DNA of 64,000 nucleotides from Bryobacterales bacterium (lineage in GTDB: Bacteria; Acidobacteriota; Terriglobia; Bryobacterales; Bryobacteraceae), in assembly GCA_016721425.1 (NCBI GenBank), contig JADKID010000038.1:806001-870000 (forward strand), written 5' to 3'. Position numbers and translations under genes: made by a program. Below the pieces are notes generated by a model that saw only the letters and a list, made by a program, of their open reading frames with translations, ran no database searches and had not been told where the DNA came from. Each line of letters starts with the position of its first letter. Positions within the stretch are counted from its first letter, which is position 1. This document shows, piece by piece, positions 15,565 through 23,958 of this stretch.

Positions 15565-16659
15565 TCAAACCGGCCGCAGGCCGAGGCCTGGTGCGTCGCT
15601 AAGGATCAGCTTGCCGCGCTGGACCTGGACTCCGGTGTACGGGTCGTTGGCGATGAGGAGCATACCGTCGAGATCGGCGTAATCGACGAGCGGGGAGAGC
15701 TGCGCGGCTCCGCTGATCGCGACCGAAGACGACACCATGCAGCCGAGCATGACCTTGAGGTTGAGGGCGCGGGCGATCTGGATCATGCGCCAGCCCTCGA
15801 GGAGGCCGCCGCATTTGTCGATCTTCACGTTGACGCCGTCGAAGTGCTGGGCGAGGCGCGGGATGTCGGTAGGGTGGAGGCAGGCTTCGTCGGCGATGAT
15901 GGGGATGTGGACGCGCTTGCGGATCCAGTTCATGTCGTCGAGGTTGGCGGCAGGGAGGGGCTGCTCGATCAGCTCGACACCCATCTTTTCGAGCCAGTTG
16001 ATTTTTTCGACCGCCGCCTCCTTGCTTTTGAAGCCCTCGTTGGCGTCGGCGCGGATGGGCTTCTTCGTGGCGGAGCGGACGGCGTCGACGACCTCCTCGT
16101 CGTTGGCCAGGCCGACCTTCACTTTGAGAACGGGGAAGGCCTCGGCTTCCAGGACTTTCTGGCGAACGACGGCGGCCTTGTCGATGCCGATGGAGAACGT
16201 CGTGACGGGCGCGTCGGCCTTGTCGAGGCCGAAGTATTTCCAGAGGGGCACTCCGAGCTTCTGGCCGACCCAATCGAGCAGGGCGATATCGACGGCGGCT
16301 TTCGCGGCCCAGTTGCCGTCGATCTTGGCGAAGACACCGGCCATCACTTTGGAGAACTGCCAGGGGTCGGCGGATTCGAGCCACGGCTGGATGGCCTGGA
16401 CGGCGGCGGTGCAGGTGGCGGCGCTCTCTTTATATCGGATAATGGGCGCGCCCTCGCCGATGCCCGTGACGCCGTCGCGGGCGTACTCCACGTAGAACGT
16501 GTCGCGGTAGTCGGATGACGACATCACCGTGGTCCAGGTGTGTTTCAGGTTGAGGCGGCGGGTGCGCAGGTTGATGCCGTTGGCGGCTGCGGTTGCCGTG
16601 GCGGGCAGCGGAGTGGCGGCGAGGGTGGCCGCGGAGCCGAGGAATGCTCTTCTTTTCAT
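15565..16659 (-). CDS. L-Ala-D/L-Glu (dipeptide) epimerase, enolase superfamily, Tat-exported
   Basis: 364-residue member of the muconate-lactonising subgroup of the enolase superfamily. The catalytic lysine pair is VLKVKVG on one face and VNVKIDKCGG on the other. Metal ligands are Asp in IRADANEGF, Glu in LIEQPLP and Asp in IIADEAC. These patterns match L-Ala-D/L-Glu epimerases of murein-peptide catabolism. The leader MKRRAFLGSAATLAATPLPATATA fits a Tat signal (RRxFL), which is unusual because Bacillus YkfB and E. coli YcjG are cytoplasmic. It overlaps the upstream NlpC/P60 gene by ATGA, recreating the ykfC-ykfB pairing. The exact dipeptide specificity is inferred. Confidence 0.83.
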   Translation of the reverse strand: MKRRAFLGSAATLAATPLPATATAAANGINLRTRRLNLKHTWTTVMSSSDYRDTFYVEYARDGVTGIGEGAPIIRYKESAATCTAAVQAIQPWLESADPWQFSKVMAGVFAKIDGNWAAKAAVDIALLDWVGQKLGVPLWKYFGLDKADAPVTTFSIGIDKAAVVRQKVLEAEAFPVLKVKVGLANDEEVVDAVRSATKKPIRADANEGFKSKEAAVEKINWLEKMGVELIEQPLPAANLDDMNWIRKRVHIPIIADEACLHPTDIPRLAQHFDGVNVKIDKCGGLLEGWRMIQIARALNLKVMLGCMVSSSVAISGAAQLSPLVDYADLDGMLLIANDPYTGVQVQRGKLILSDAPGLGLRPV

Positions 16660-17516
16660 TGTTTCCACCTTCTGCAGGCGACCAGTAGTTTTGTCCATTT
16701 CGCGTCGGCGAGCTTGCTGATCTGGAGCACCGGCTTGTCACTGGTGGTGGCGTGGATGAACTCGCCATTGCCCATGTAGAAGCCGGTATGGGTGATTTTT
16801 TTGGCGGTGGCGCCGAAGTAGAGCAGATCGCCGGCGCGGAGGGCGGCCGGCTCGACTTTCTCCATGGCGCCCCAATCTGCTTGTGGCTGGGCGTCACGGG
16901 GCATGAGGACTCCGCCGCGGCGCACGAGCATCTGGGCGAAGCCGGAGCAATCGTAACCGAACGAAGAGGTGCCGCCCCAAGTGTAGGGCAGGCCGAGGAA
17001 GCGGCGGGAGAGTTCGATGAGTTCGGGCACTTCGTGGATCTTGGGGTTGAAGACGAGATCGCCGCGCTGGACCCAGCCTTTGCGGTCGTCGGGCAGGCGG
17101 ACGGCTAGCCAGCGGCCGTTCTCCTCGGGTTTTTCTTCCACGACTTCGAGGCGGGTTTCGAAGGGAACGGTGAGGAGCGGGGCGTGTTTTGTGACCGAGG
17201 GCTCGCGATAGAGATGGGCTGCAAGGCTTTCGACGGTGGCCACCTTGCCCGCGGCGGCGTAGGTCTCGCCGTCCTGAAGTTTGCGGAGGGAGGCGGACTC
17301 CACCCAGCCGGTGTAGTTGTCACCGGGCGTCTTGATTTTGACCCATCCGGTCTGCTCTTCCGTTACGCTGACGTTGACGCTGTAGATGGCTTGGGAGACG
17401 ACATCGGAATCGGCCGATGGCTTGGAGTACATATTGAGGACTGGCGCGAGGACGACGGCGCGTGTTTCGGCCAGGAGGCTAGTGGTCAGCATGAGAAGAA
17501 CGATCCCTGCTCGCAT
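16656..17516 (-). CDS. NlpC/P60 gamma-D-glutamyl-diamino-acid endopeptidase with SH3b domains (YkfC-like)
   Basis: 286-residue exported cysteine peptidase. It has a signal peptide (MRAGIVLLMLTTSLLA), two bacterial SH3 domains (about 20-80 and 92-155) and an NlpC/P60 catalytic domain. The triad is C190 (GYDCSGF), H243 (THTGFY) and H255 (FIHATT). The architecture is that of YkfC, which cuts L-Ala-gamma-D-Glu from murein peptides. The ATG at 17516 is chosen; a GTG two codons upstream is possible. TATAAT lies eight bases ahead and there is no Shine-Dalgarno. It is coupled to the dipeptide epimerase, the next enzyme in the pathway. Confidence 0.9.
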   Translation of the reverse strand: MRAGIVLLMLTTSLLAETRAVVLAPVLNMYSKPSADSDVVSQAIYSVNVSVTEEQTGWVKIKTPGDNYTGWVESASLRKLQDGETYAAAGKVATVESLAAHLYREPSVTKHAPLLTVPFETRLEVVEEKPEENGRWLAVRLPDDRKGWVQRGDLVFNPKIHEVPELIELSRRFLGLPYTWGGTSSFGYDCSGFAQMLVRRGGVLMPRDAQPQADWGAMEKVEPAALRAGDLLYFGATAKKITHTGFYMGNGEFIHATTSDKPVLQISKLADAKWTKLLVACRRWKQ

Positions 17517-17524
17517 GACCACAA

Positions 17525-17532
17525 ATTATACT
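17525..17532. promoter_or_regulatory. overlapping divergent -10 boxes between nlpC/p60 and aroF
   Basis: Minus-strand TATAAT (17525-17530) and plus-strand TATACT (17527-17532) overlap by four bases. The minus box would give a leaderless nlpC/p60 mRNA. The plus box would give aroF a leader of about 100 bases. Confidence 0.4.
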
Positions 17533-17593
17533 ACTTGGTAAGTGTACACCATGGTTAGGTGGTGCTTTCAAGTAGTTCCATTCAATACACTTA
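17531..17593. repeat. nested inverted repeats in the nlpC/aroF intergenic region
   Basis: CTACTTG (17531-17537) pairs with CAAGTAG (17569-17575). TAAGTGTA (17539-17546) pairs with TACACTTA (17586-17593). GTGTACAC (17542-17549) is itself a perfect palindrome. The set looks like several half-sites of one operator family downstream of the plus-strand -10 box. Confidence 0.35.
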
Positions 17594-17642
17594 TTTCGAT
17601 ATGGACGTTGCGTGCCATAGGCCTGGGGTGTATCCTGGAGGC

Positions 17643-18689
17643 ATGATTATCTCCATGCGCAAGAATGCGGTGCGCGAAGACATTGATAGCGTGATCCGGC
17701 GCATTGAGGACTTCGGCTACAAGATCCACACGATTGAGGGCGAGGAACGGGTGGTGATCGGCGCGATTGGCGTCGGGGACACTAGCGCGTGTCTGGAATC
17801 GCTGGAAGCGATGGATTGCGTGGAAAAGGCGGTGCGGATCTCGGCGCCGTATAAGTTTGTGTCGCTGGAGTTCAAGAAGTCGCGGACGGTGATCCGGATC
17901 AACGACCGGGTGCATGTGGGCAACTCGGAATTTGTAGTGATGGCGGGGCCGTGTTCGGTGGAGAGCGAGAGGCAGATTCTGGAATCGGCGGAGTTGGCGG
18001 CGAAGGGCGGGGCGCATGTGCTGCGGGGCGGGGCGTTCAAACCTCGGACGTCGCCTTACGATTTTCAGGGGATGGAAGAGGCGGGGTTGAAGTTGCTGGC
18101 CAAGGCGCGGGAGCATTCCGGGCTGGCGATTGTGACGGAAGTGATGTCGGATCAGGACGTGGCGCTGGTGGCCTCGTACGCCGACATCCTGCAAGTGGGC
18201 GCGCGGAATATGCAGAACTTCGCGTTGCTGAAGGCGCTGGGGCGGTGCGGGCGGCCGGTGCTGTTGAAGCGGGGGCTGAGCTCGACGATCAAGGAATTGT
18301 TGATGTCGGCGGAGTATATTGTGGCGCACGGCAACAACGACGTGATGCTGTGCGAGCGTGGGATCCGCACGTTTGAGACGGCGACGCGGAATACGTGTGA
18401 CATTGTGGCGTGCGCGGTATTGCGGGAGCTGACGCATTTGCCGGTGATCCTGGATCCGTCGCATGCGACGGGGAAGCGGAGCCTGGTGCCGCCGCTGGCG
18501 CGAGCGGGCGTAGCGATTGGCGCCGATGGCCTGATTCTGGAGATTCACCCCAACCCGCAGAAGGCGATTTCGGACGGCGCGCAATCGCTGGATCCGGCAC
18601 AGTGGTTCCACATGATGGAGGACTTGCAGCCATATCTGGCGCTGTGGAAGAAATCGCGCCTGGCGGAGATGGGAGCGGGTGGGGTTTGA
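17643..18689 (+). CDS. aroF: 3-deoxy-7-phosphoheptulonate (DAHP) synthase, type I-beta with N-terminal FL domain
   Basis: First enzyme of the shikimate pathway, condensing phosphoenolpyruvate and erythrose 4-phosphate; 348 residues. Residues 1 to about 70 are a ferredoxin-like (ACT-like) domain, as in Thermotoga DAHP synthase, which gives Phe/Tyr feedback inhibition. The barrel carries VMAGPCSVES, GAFKPRTSPYDFQG, LLKRG, the HGN/CERG segment and LDPSHATGKR. The start at 17643 has GGAGG close upstream; a further in-frame ATG lies at 17655. The leader of about 100 bases contains inverted repeats. It stands alone, not in an aro operon. Confidence 0.93.
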   Translation: MIISMRKNAVREDIDSVIRRIEDFGYKIHTIEGEERVVIGAIGVGDTSACLESLEAMDCVEKAVRISAPYKFVSLEFKKSRTVIRINDRVHVGNSEFVVMAGPCSVESERQILESAELAAKGGAHVLRGGAFKPRTSPYDFQGMEEAGLKLLAKAREHSGLAIVTEVMSDQDVALVASYADILQVGARNMQNFALLKALGRCGRPVLLKRGLSSTIKELLMSAEYIVAHGNNDVMLCERGIRTFETATRNTCDIVACAVLRELTHLPVILDPSHATGKRSLVPPLARAGVAIGADGLILEIHPNPQKAISDGAQSLDPAQWFHMMEDLQPYLALWKKSRLAEMGAGGV

Positions 18690-18746
18690 GGTTGCGCTCT
18701 CACAGGGGCACGGCACTCAGCTACGCTGTGTAGAGGCCGGTGCATT

Positions 18747-19595
18747 GTGAAGCCGAAAATCATTCTTGCGATTCTTGCGGCCCTGATCCTGGGGGGCATG
18801 TCCTGGTATTTCATCCGTCCGGTGACGGCGGCGGACCTTTTGACGGCGCTGCCGCCCGGGGAAGTGCCTACGGTGTATGTGAATGTGAAGGCGATGCGGG
18901 CGGCGGGGCTGATTGAGAAGATCGCCGGTCCGGAGACGCTGGAGGATCCGGAATACAAGCGGTTTGTGGCGGCGACGGGTTTTGACTACCGGCAGGATTT
19001 GGACGCGGTAGTCATTGCGTCGCGGCCGGGTGACACGATGATGGTCGTGGCGGGCACGTTTGATCTGGAGCGGTTGGCGACGTATGCGAAGGCCAACGGC
19101 GGGCGGTGTGCGGGGGAGCTGTGCACGGTGCAGGGCTCGACGCCGCAGCGGCAGATTTCGTGGACGAAGGTGCGGCGGCGGGTATTGGGGCTGGCCGTGA
19201 GCGCGGACCCGATGGCGGCGACGCTGCTGGCCGGCAACGCCGCGCAACCGGCGTTTCCGGTGCCGGGGGGGCCGACATGGGTGCACATACCAGGGCCGGC
19301 GCTGCGGCCGGGATCGAATCTGCCGCCGGGCGTGAGCGCTCTGCTTTCGGGGCTGGAAGGGGCTAGGTACGCGCAGCTTTCGGCCACGCCCACTGAGGTG
19401 ATCCTGACAGCGCCGTGCGAGTCGGAGGCGCAAGCTGGGGTACTGGCGGCGCGCCTGACGGAGACCACGAAGACACTGCGAACGATGCTGGCGCGGGAAA
19501 AGAGTCCGGCGGGATCGCTGGCAGATGCGCTGGCGGGGGGCGAGTTTGGCACCGAAGGGAAGACGCTGCGCGGGCGCTGGGCTCTGAAGTGGTAG
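18747..19595 (+). CDS. Conserved acidobacterial-type hypothetical protein, membrane-anchored
   Basis: 282-residue protein with a short cytoplasmic start and one N-terminal helix (IILAILAALILGGMSWYFI), so anchored or exported. The body begins TAADLLTALPPGEVPTVYVNVKAMRAAGLIEKI and alternates strands and helices. The opening (value of a resource, then a residue on 'I am a variable') resembles in plan the protein at 20572-21687, and both look like the acidobacterial family of large secreted unknowns. Start is GTG at 18747 with GAGG upstream and a TACGCT box at 18722-18727. No function is proposed. It converges with the thioredoxin-fold gene with a 4-base gap. Confidence 0.65.
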   Translation: MKPKIILAILAALILGGMSWYFIRPVTAADLLTALPPGEVPTVYVNVKAMRAAGLIEKIAGPETLEDPEYKRFVAATGFDYRQDLDAVVIASRPGDTMMVVAGTFDLERLATYAKANGGRCAGELCTVQGSTPQRQISWTKVRRRVLGLAVSADPMAATLLAGNAAQPAFPVPGGPTWVHIPGPALRPGSNLPPGVSALLSGLEGARYAQLSATPTEVILTAPCESEAQAGVLAARLTETTKTLRTMLAREKSPAGSLADALAGGEFGTEGKTLRGRWALKW

Positions 19596-19599
19596 GGGG

Positions 19600-20139
19600 C
19601 TAACGTCCGAGGAGGCGCTCGATGAGCCCATCGAATTTCTCGGCGGCCAAGCCCTGGGGGACTCGCTTGCGGACGAGGCCTTCGCGATCGATGACGAAGG
19701 TATAGGGCCGTTCGCGGGGCAGGGCATCGGCCTGGGGTTTCTCGATGTGGCCGGTCATGATCTGCATTCCGCGGAGTTGAGGAAAGCTCATGAGGGTGAG
19801 GGAGTCCTGCTCGGAGAGAATGATGGCCATCAGGCCCTCGCGGCCGTAGCGCAGGGCAAGGGTGTGGAGAGCTTCCATCTGCATGAGGCAATCCGGGCAA
19901 TCTGCTGTGCGCCAAAGGGTTACGACGAGGACGCGGCCGCGGAAATCAGAGAGCGAGCGGGCAGAGAACTCACCCGGCACGGTAAAGGAGGCGTTGAGCG
20001 GCTCGGCCTTGCCGATGCTGGTGGAGAGCCAATCGGGGTTCATGACGACGGCGAGCATGGCGGCGACGGCGAGGAGGGGCACCGCGATACACACTGCCCA
20101 GAATGTTCTGGTGATTGGCTTCGGCTCTAGAGTCTCCAC
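19600..20139 (-). CDS. Membrane-anchored thioredoxin-fold (redoxin/TlpA-like) protein
   Basis: 179-residue protein with one N-terminal transmembrane helix (about 12-32) and a periplasmic thioredoxin fold. The active-site region is VVTLWRTADCPDCLMQMEAL, with a CPDC pair where thioredoxins have CxxC. A later PYTFVIDREGLVRKRVPQGL segment supplies the cis-Pro strand and the typical TlpA end. It probably reduces or monitors thiols in the envelope. It follows the 98-residue gene at 20155 by 15 bases, and the two probably form an operon. Confidence 0.75.
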   Translation of the reverse strand: METLEPKPITRTFWAVCIAVPLLAVAAMLAVVMNPDWLSTSIGKAEPLNASFTVPGEFSARSLSDFRGRVLVVTLWRTADCPDCLMQMEALHTLALRYGREGLMAIILSEQDSLTLMSFPQLRGMQIMTGHIEKPQADALPRERPYTFVIDREGLVRKRVPQGLAAEKFDGLIERLLGR

Positions 20140-20154
20140 GCCTGTCCGCCCCCT

Positions 20155-20451
20155 TTATTGCAGCCGCGCCTTGATCCGCTCGGCGTCCACGAGTTCTTCA
20201 AAGACGGCCAGCACCTGTTTCCGGAAGTAGTAGATTCGCTTGACGTTTTCGCGGAAATCGCCGTCGTAGTGAGGGTGCGTGAGCCACTTGTCGAAAGTCG
20301 TTTTTGGGATCTCGATGTCGCGCTTGAGTTGTTCTGGACTGTGACCGCGCAGGAAGAGTCCATAGAACATCGCCGCCTCGCGCTGGATGTCGACGGGGTC
20401 GAATTCTATGGGCACGTGAGTCACTGGATGTTCAATCGGCGTGATGGACAC
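20155..20451 (-). CDS. Small conserved protein with a helix-turn-helix-like segment
   Basis: 98 residues, soluble and charged. SPEQLKRDIEIPKTTFDKWLTHPHY reads like a helix-turn-helix (clustered EQLK...IPKTTFDKWL). The C-terminal half (NVKRIYYFRKQVLAVFEELVDAERIKARLQ) is a long helix that could pair. I do not recognise the family. It leads the thioredoxin-fold gene, so it may regulate or assist that gene; this is inference. Confidence 0.6.
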   Translation of the reverse strand: MSITPIEHPVTHVPIEFDPVDIQREAAMFYGLFLRGHSPEQLKRDIEIPKTTFDKWLTHPHYDGDFRENVKRIYYFRKQVLAVFEELVDAERIKARLQ

Positions 20452-20550
20452 GGATCTGAAGTCCCTCGAAAGAAAACACGAGTATAAACGCCTCGCGGGG
20501 CTTGCGGCAAGAAGGGAACCGCCCTATTGTGATGACAGAAACAGGTCGAT

Positions 20551-20569
20551 AGATTCTACGGGAGAATCT
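20551..20569 (+). promoter_or_regulatory. hairpin overlapping the ribosome binding site of the gene at 20572
   Basis: AGATTCT-acggg-AGAATCT is a perfect 7-base-pair hairpin ending three bases before the ATG. It places the GGGAG Shine-Dalgarno (20561-20565) in its loop and right arm, so the stem could limit translation or act as an operator. Confidence 0.4.
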
Positions 20570-20571
20570 GT

Positions 20572-21687
20572 ATGCGCGTGTCATCTGTAGTCAGCCTGGT
20601 AGGCGGGGCACTTCTGGCGTTGGTATTTTGCCCGACGGTTTGGGCGGGGCAGGCGCCGGCGCCTGCTGTTCAGGCGAATTTGTGGCAGTACGTGCATCCG
20701 GACACGCGATTCCTGGCAGGTGTGGACTGGCAGCGGGCGAAGAGCTCGGCGACGGGGCGGATGATCGCCAAACAGTTGGCGGGCAAGGGGCAGCAGTTTG
20801 CATCGTCAGGTCCGGCGATGGCGATTTTCGAACATTTTGACAGGTTGTTGATTTCGACGACCGGGCGCGAAGTGGAGGCGGCAGGGCAGCAGCCGCCGCT
20901 GGTGGTGGCGGTGGAAGGGCGAGTGGACCGGGCCTCGATGAAGAAGCTGATGCCGGCAGGCACGGCTGTGGAACGGTTTCAGGGAGTGGACCTGTTTGTA
21001 CCGCCCAAGGGTCAGGACACGGACATGCTGCTGGCGCTGGTGAGCGACCGTGTGGCGTTGATTGGGGATCGCGATTCGATCAAGCGCATCCTGGAGATGC
21101 CGACGGGCACGCGCGACGCGGCGTTGCTGGACCGGGCGATGCAGCTCTCGGTGCAATGTGAGATGTGGATGGTATCGGCGGTGCCGCCGGGGCAGGCGGC
21201 GGGCAACTCGCTGCCGGCGATGAAGCAGTTGGACGACATCGAATCGCTGGACCTGGGCGTATCGCTGGCCAAGGGGTTGGGACTGCGGGCGAACCTGATC
21301 ACGAAGACGGAAGATTCGGCGAAGGGGTTGGCGGCGCTGACGCAGCTGATCACCTCGATGGCGGCACAGAGTCCGCAGCAGTCACCCGAGCTGACGGCGA
21401 TCATGAAGAACCTGGATGTGAAGACCGAAGGCAAGGCGGTACGGATCGCGATGGACGTGTCGCTGGCGCAATTGGAAAAGGGAATGGTGAGCGTCAAGAC
21501 GACGACGCAGGCGGCGGGGAAGAAGACGCTGGAGTCTTTCCTGGGGATGGCGCCGCCCTCGCAATCGGCCGCGGTGATGCTGCCGAAGCCTGTGGTGGTG
21601 GCTGCCAAGCCGCTGCCGCCGCAGAAGCGTACGATCCGGATTCTGGGGATGGAAGAGGGCCCCAAAGAGATCGTGTACGAAAAATAG
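20572..21687 (+). CDS. Secreted acidobacterial-type hypothetical protein
   Basis: 371-residue exported protein with a signal peptide (MRVSSVVSLVGGALLALVFCPTVWAG). The mature part opens with LWQYVHPDTRFLAGVDWQRAKSSATGRMIAKQL, followed by repeated alpha/beta units and a Pro/Lys-rich tail. No catalytic motif is visible. It resembles in layout the protein at 18747, and I would place both in the broad acidobacterial family of DUF3352-like secreted unknowns, without certainty. The start at 20572 has GGGAG upstream within a hairpin. It is followed 19 bases later by the nitrilase-family gene. Confidence 0.68.
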   Translation: MRVSSVVSLVGGALLALVFCPTVWAGQAPAPAVQANLWQYVHPDTRFLAGVDWQRAKSSATGRMIAKQLAGKGQQFASSGPAMAIFEHFDRLLISTTGREVEAAGQQPPLVVAVEGRVDRASMKKLMPAGTAVERFQGVDLFVPPKGQDTDMLLALVSDRVALIGDRDSIKRILEMPTGTRDAALLDRAMQLSVQCEMWMVSAVPPGQAAGNSLPAMKQLDDIESLDLGVSLAKGLGLRANLITKTEDSAKGLAALTQLITSMAAQSPQQSPELTAIMKNLDVKTEGKAVRIAMDVSLAQLEKGMVSVKTTTQAAGKKTLESFLGMAPPSQSAAVMLPKPVVVAAKPLPPQKRTIRILGMEEGPKEIVYEK

Positions 21688-21706
21688 CGGTACGCTGTGA
21701 GCTGTG

Positions 21707-22918
21707 ATGCTCACATTCCTATTTGCTTTGCTTCTCGCCGACGGCTCGGCCGGTTGGCATATCTGGTCACCCCGTGAGGAGATTACTCCGGCGCACTCGC
21801 AGAGTGCGGCTGGTGAACTGACGCTGGAAGGCGGCGGGAATGCGGCTGTGTTTGGCGGCTGGGAGAGACTGTATCCGAATCTGAAGGGCGGTACGTGGTA
21901 CCGGCTGGAGGTCCGTTACCGGGCGTCCGGTCTGGAGTACGAGCCGCTGCAATTGCCGGTGCGGCTGGTATGGCAAACCGCCGCAGGCGAGCGCGCAGGG
22001 CGGCCGGACTACGCTTGGCAGACAACCACGGTGGCAGGGGAGCGGGTGGTGACGTTGGATGCGCCGGCGCCGCATGGGGCCGGGGCGGTGAAGGTGCAAC
22101 TCCTGCTGCAGAATGCGCCTCGTGGCAAGGTGACGTGGCGGGACATTCGCTTGACGGCGGTGGCAGCGCCGGCGGCGCGAAACGTGAAGGTGGCTACGAT
22201 CCGCTTGCATCCGAAGGGTGCCGATCCTGTCGCTGCGTTTCTTCAATTGGCGCAGAAGGAAGTGGCGGGCGGCACGGACGTGATCCTGCTGCCGGAGGGC
22301 GTCACAATGGTGGGTACGGGCAAGAGTTATGCGGACGTGGCCGAGACGATTCCCGGGCCGACGACGGCGAGGCTGGCGGCGCTGGCGCGGGACAAGCAAG
22401 CTTATGTAGTTGCGGGGATCCTGGAGCGGGAAGGCCACGCGATTTACAACACCGCCGTGCTGATGGACCGGGCGGGCCGGGTGGCGGGGAAGTACCGCAA
22501 GGTTTACATCCCGCGGGAGGAACTGGAGGGGGGCGTCACGCCGGGTTCCTCGTATCCGGTGTTTGACACCGACTTTGGGAAAGTGGGTTTGCTGATCTGT
22601 TGGGACGTGCAGTATGCCGATCCGGCGCGGGCGCTGGCGATGCAGGGTGCTGAGTTGCTGCTGATGCCGATTTGGGGCGGCAGTCTGGAACTGGCGCAGG
22701 CGCGCGCGATTGAGAATCACGTGTATCTGGCTTCGTCGGGGTATGACTTCCCGTCGATGCTGATCGACCCTTTGGGGAAGACGCTGGTGCGGACGGAGAA
22801 GGATGGCACGGTGGCGACGAGCACCATTGATCTGAGCCAGCGTCTGCCGGATGAGTGGCTGGGCGACATGCGGGGCAGGTTTCACCGCGAACTTCGGCTG
22901 GACCTGCCGGTCAAATGA
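21707..22918 (+). CDS. Carbon-nitrogen hydrolase (nitrilase superfamily), exported, with N-terminal beta domain
   Basis: 403 residues. A short leader (MLTFLFALLLADGSAG) precedes a carbohydrate-binding-like beta domain (about 20-155: HIWSPREEI...RLEVRYRASG...WRDIRLTAV). A nitrilase domain follows (about 160-400). The Glu-Lys-Cys triad is E in ILLPEGVTMV, K in GKYRKVYIPREELEGG and C in GLLICWDVQYADPARALA. Such enzymes cleave amide or nitrile bonds of small molecules; a leader plus sugar-binding-like domain suggests an external glycoconjugate amide. ATG at 21707 is chosen over GTG at 21704; TACGCT (21691-21696) lies just before. Confidence 0.82.
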   Translation: MLTFLFALLLADGSAGWHIWSPREEITPAHSQSAAGELTLEGGGNAAVFGGWERLYPNLKGGTWYRLEVRYRASGLEYEPLQLPVRLVWQTAAGERAGRPDYAWQTTTVAGERVVTLDAPAPHGAGAVKVQLLLQNAPRGKVTWRDIRLTAVAAPAARNVKVATIRLHPKGADPVAAFLQLAQKEVAGGTDVILLPEGVTMVGTGKSYADVAETIPGPTTARLAALARDKQAYVVAGILEREGHAIYNTAVLMDRAGRVAGKYRKVYIPREELEGGVTPGSSYPVFDTDFGKVGLLICWDVQYADPARALAMQGAELLLMPIWGGSLELAQARAIENHVYLASSGYDFPSMLIDPLGKTLVRTEKDGTVATSTIDLSQRLPDEWLGDMRGRFHRELRLDLPVK

Positions 22919-22933
22919 GCGAACGAGGATGGG

Positions 22934-23899
22934 CTAGGCCGCGGGTTTGGCCGCTCTGGGGGCGGGACGGCCGCCGGGCGAGGTCCAGCCGGCGGGGGGC
23001 GCGTAGCCGGGGCGGGTGCTGACCTTGTCGGCGGTGGGGAAGTCGGCCGGCAACTTCTGTTTCACCTTGCCGGTGGCGGCCCACTCGGTGCCGCGCTGGA
23101 AGGTGGCGATGAAGCCGACGCAGTTGAGCGCGGCGAGGTCATGGCCCATGACGGTGTGGAAGATGCGGCCTTTGCCATAGGCGAGCACCATGAGGATGGG
23201 CTCGTCGCGATCCGTACCGCGATTGCTGCGGATGGAGAACGCCGTGGAGAGGACGGTCATGTTCTTGCCGGGGCCACGGAGGGTGGCGTAGAGTTCGTCC
23301 GGAACGTGCAGCCATTCCTTGGGGAGTCCCTTGGTGATGGGATGGGTGGTGTTCTGATTGACGATCTTGTAGCCGAGGCGTGCGCCGTGGCTGCCGGCCC
23401 GGCCGGGGGAGGGATCGGAGACCAGTTGGCCGTCCTTGAAATACCAGAGCGGCCCGGACTTTTCGTCGCGGCCGCGCCAGCCGCCGATGCCGATCATTTC
23501 GTTGTAGGCCACCCACTTGGGGAAGGCGTTGTCGGCGGCGTGGACGGCGACGAGGCCGCCGCCGTTTTTGATGTACTGCTCGAAGGACTCCTTGAGCTCG
23601 GCGGACCAGCGCTCGTCCGGCACGTCGTAGTTGGAGACGATGACTTTGTACTTGCTGAATTCGGGCTTGAACCTGGTGAAGTCGCCGCCGGCGGGCGGAG
23701 CGGTGACGACGTCGACGTTGAAGACCTTGGTCTCGTCGAGCATTTTCTTGAGGTAGGGCGTGGTCTCCTGCCAGGCATGGTAGGGGCCGCCCTGTTCGCC
23801 ATCGAGGAGCATCACCGGGATGGGCGGCGCCGCGGCGAGCGTAAGCGCGCCGGCGAGGATAGCCGTCAAGAGGGTACCGGTCCCGAATACCTTTTTCAT
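22934..23899 (-). CDS. ThuA-domain protein, secreted
   Basis: 321 residues with a signal peptide (MKKVFGTGTLLTAILAGALTLAAA) and a ThuA glutamine-amidotransferase-like fold. Typical segments are VMLLDGEQGGPYHAW, VIVSNYDVPDERW, NGGGLVAVHAADNAFPKW and KGRIFHTVMGHD. ThuA proteins take part in trehalose or other disaccharide use through 3-keto-sugars and are often linked to Gfo/Idh/MocA enzymes such as the one at 3543. The ATG at 23899 has GGGAG at good spacing. The C-terminal tail is Pro/Ala-rich. Confidence 0.85.
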   Translation of the reverse strand: MKKVFGTGTLLTAILAGALTLAAAPPIPVMLLDGEQGGPYHAWQETTPYLKKMLDETKVFNVDVVTAPPAGGDFTRFKPEFSKYKVIVSNYDVPDERWSAELKESFEQYIKNGGGLVAVHAADNAFPKWVAYNEMIGIGGWRGRDEKSGPLWYFKDGQLVSDPSPGRAGSHGARLGYKIVNQNTTHPITKGLPKEWLHVPDELYATLRGPGKNMTVLSTAFSIRSNRGTDRDEPILMVLAYGKGRIFHTVMGHDLAALNCVGFIATFQRGTEWAATGKVKQKLPADFPTADKVSTRPGYAPPAGWTSPGGRPAPRAAKPAA

Positions 23900-23958
23900 C
23901 GTCGTCGTCTCCCTATGGGTGCAGAAGCTACACGACGATTGTATTGCAAAACGACGGG

